From: Bacteroidales bacterium
GTDB lineage: Bacteria; Bacteroidota; Bacteroidia; Bacteroidales; WCHB1-69
DNA length: 15,324 nt
Assembly: GCA_031257735.1 (NCBI GenBank)
Contig: JAIROC010000486.1
Location: 1 to 15,324, forward strand
Direction of reading: 5' to 3'
Part shown: piece by piece, positions 15,296 through 15,324 of the stretch
Layout: every line of letters starts with the position of its first letter
How positions within the stretch are numbered: position 1 is the stretch's first letter
The notes under the pieces: generated by a model
The model's database searches: none
What the model saw: the letters and a program-made list of their open reading frames with translations, nothing else
Told to the model about the DNA's origin: nothing
Position numbers and translations under genes: made by a program

Positions 15296-15324
15296 GGGAG
15301 GGGATTACGGAGGCCAGAAAGAGT

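Overview
The window is AT-rich DNA from a member of the Bacteroidota. The main sign is the promoters: several match the Bacteroidetes consensus (TTTG or TTG, about 19 bases, then TAnnTTTG), for example at 9291-9320 and 11780-11810, and genes lack strong Shine-Dalgarno sites. All complete genes lie on the + strand. I saw no rRNA, tRNA or CRISPR array. The content is typical of a surface-polysaccharide (O-antigen or capsule) locus. The genus cannot be named from the sequence.

Left part (1-1483): the 3' end of a gene resembling MptE/DUF115 or sialyltransferase-like proteins, then a TIGR04325-family methyltransferase, then the decayed 3' end of an IS30-family transposase. This relic marks the border of the next block.

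Central block (1579-7667): six tightly packed genes. They encode a phosphoenolpyruvate mutase with an N-terminal nucleotidyltransferase-like domain (AepX type), phosphonopyruvate decarboxylase (AepY type), a LicC/PntC-like nucleotidyltransferase, a Rossmann-fold dehydrogenase of unrecognised family, a calcineurin-like metallophosphoesterase and an extended SDR epimerase/dehydratase. The first two enzymes would convert PEP to phosphonoacetaldehyde. The nucleotidyltransferase suggests that a phosphonate is activated as a CMP derivative. The usual 2-aminoethylphosphonate transaminase (AepZ) is absent from the window, so the final head group is unclear. Downstream, with its own promoter, is a TagF/TagB-like CDP-glycerol glycerophosphotransferase homologue (7941-9245), a plausible enzyme for moving the CMP-activated phosphonate onto a glycan. 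This cassette is the best candidate for an undescribed system here.

Right part (9246-13778): a relic that looks like a collapsed hipBA-type toxin-antitoxin module with its promoter and a palindrome, then a GT2 glycosyltransferase, an FkbM-family methyltransferase, a rhamnosyltransferase-like (PF11316-like) enzyme apparently read from a leaderless transcript, and a GT-B-like glycosyltransferase. Together these would assemble and methylate a glycan.

Right end (13922-15295): an AlbA/Schlafen-domain ATP-binding regulator with fifteen 12-bp tandem repeats near its 3' end. After the repeats the sequence decays into irregular purine-rich DNA, which may be a contig-end artefact.
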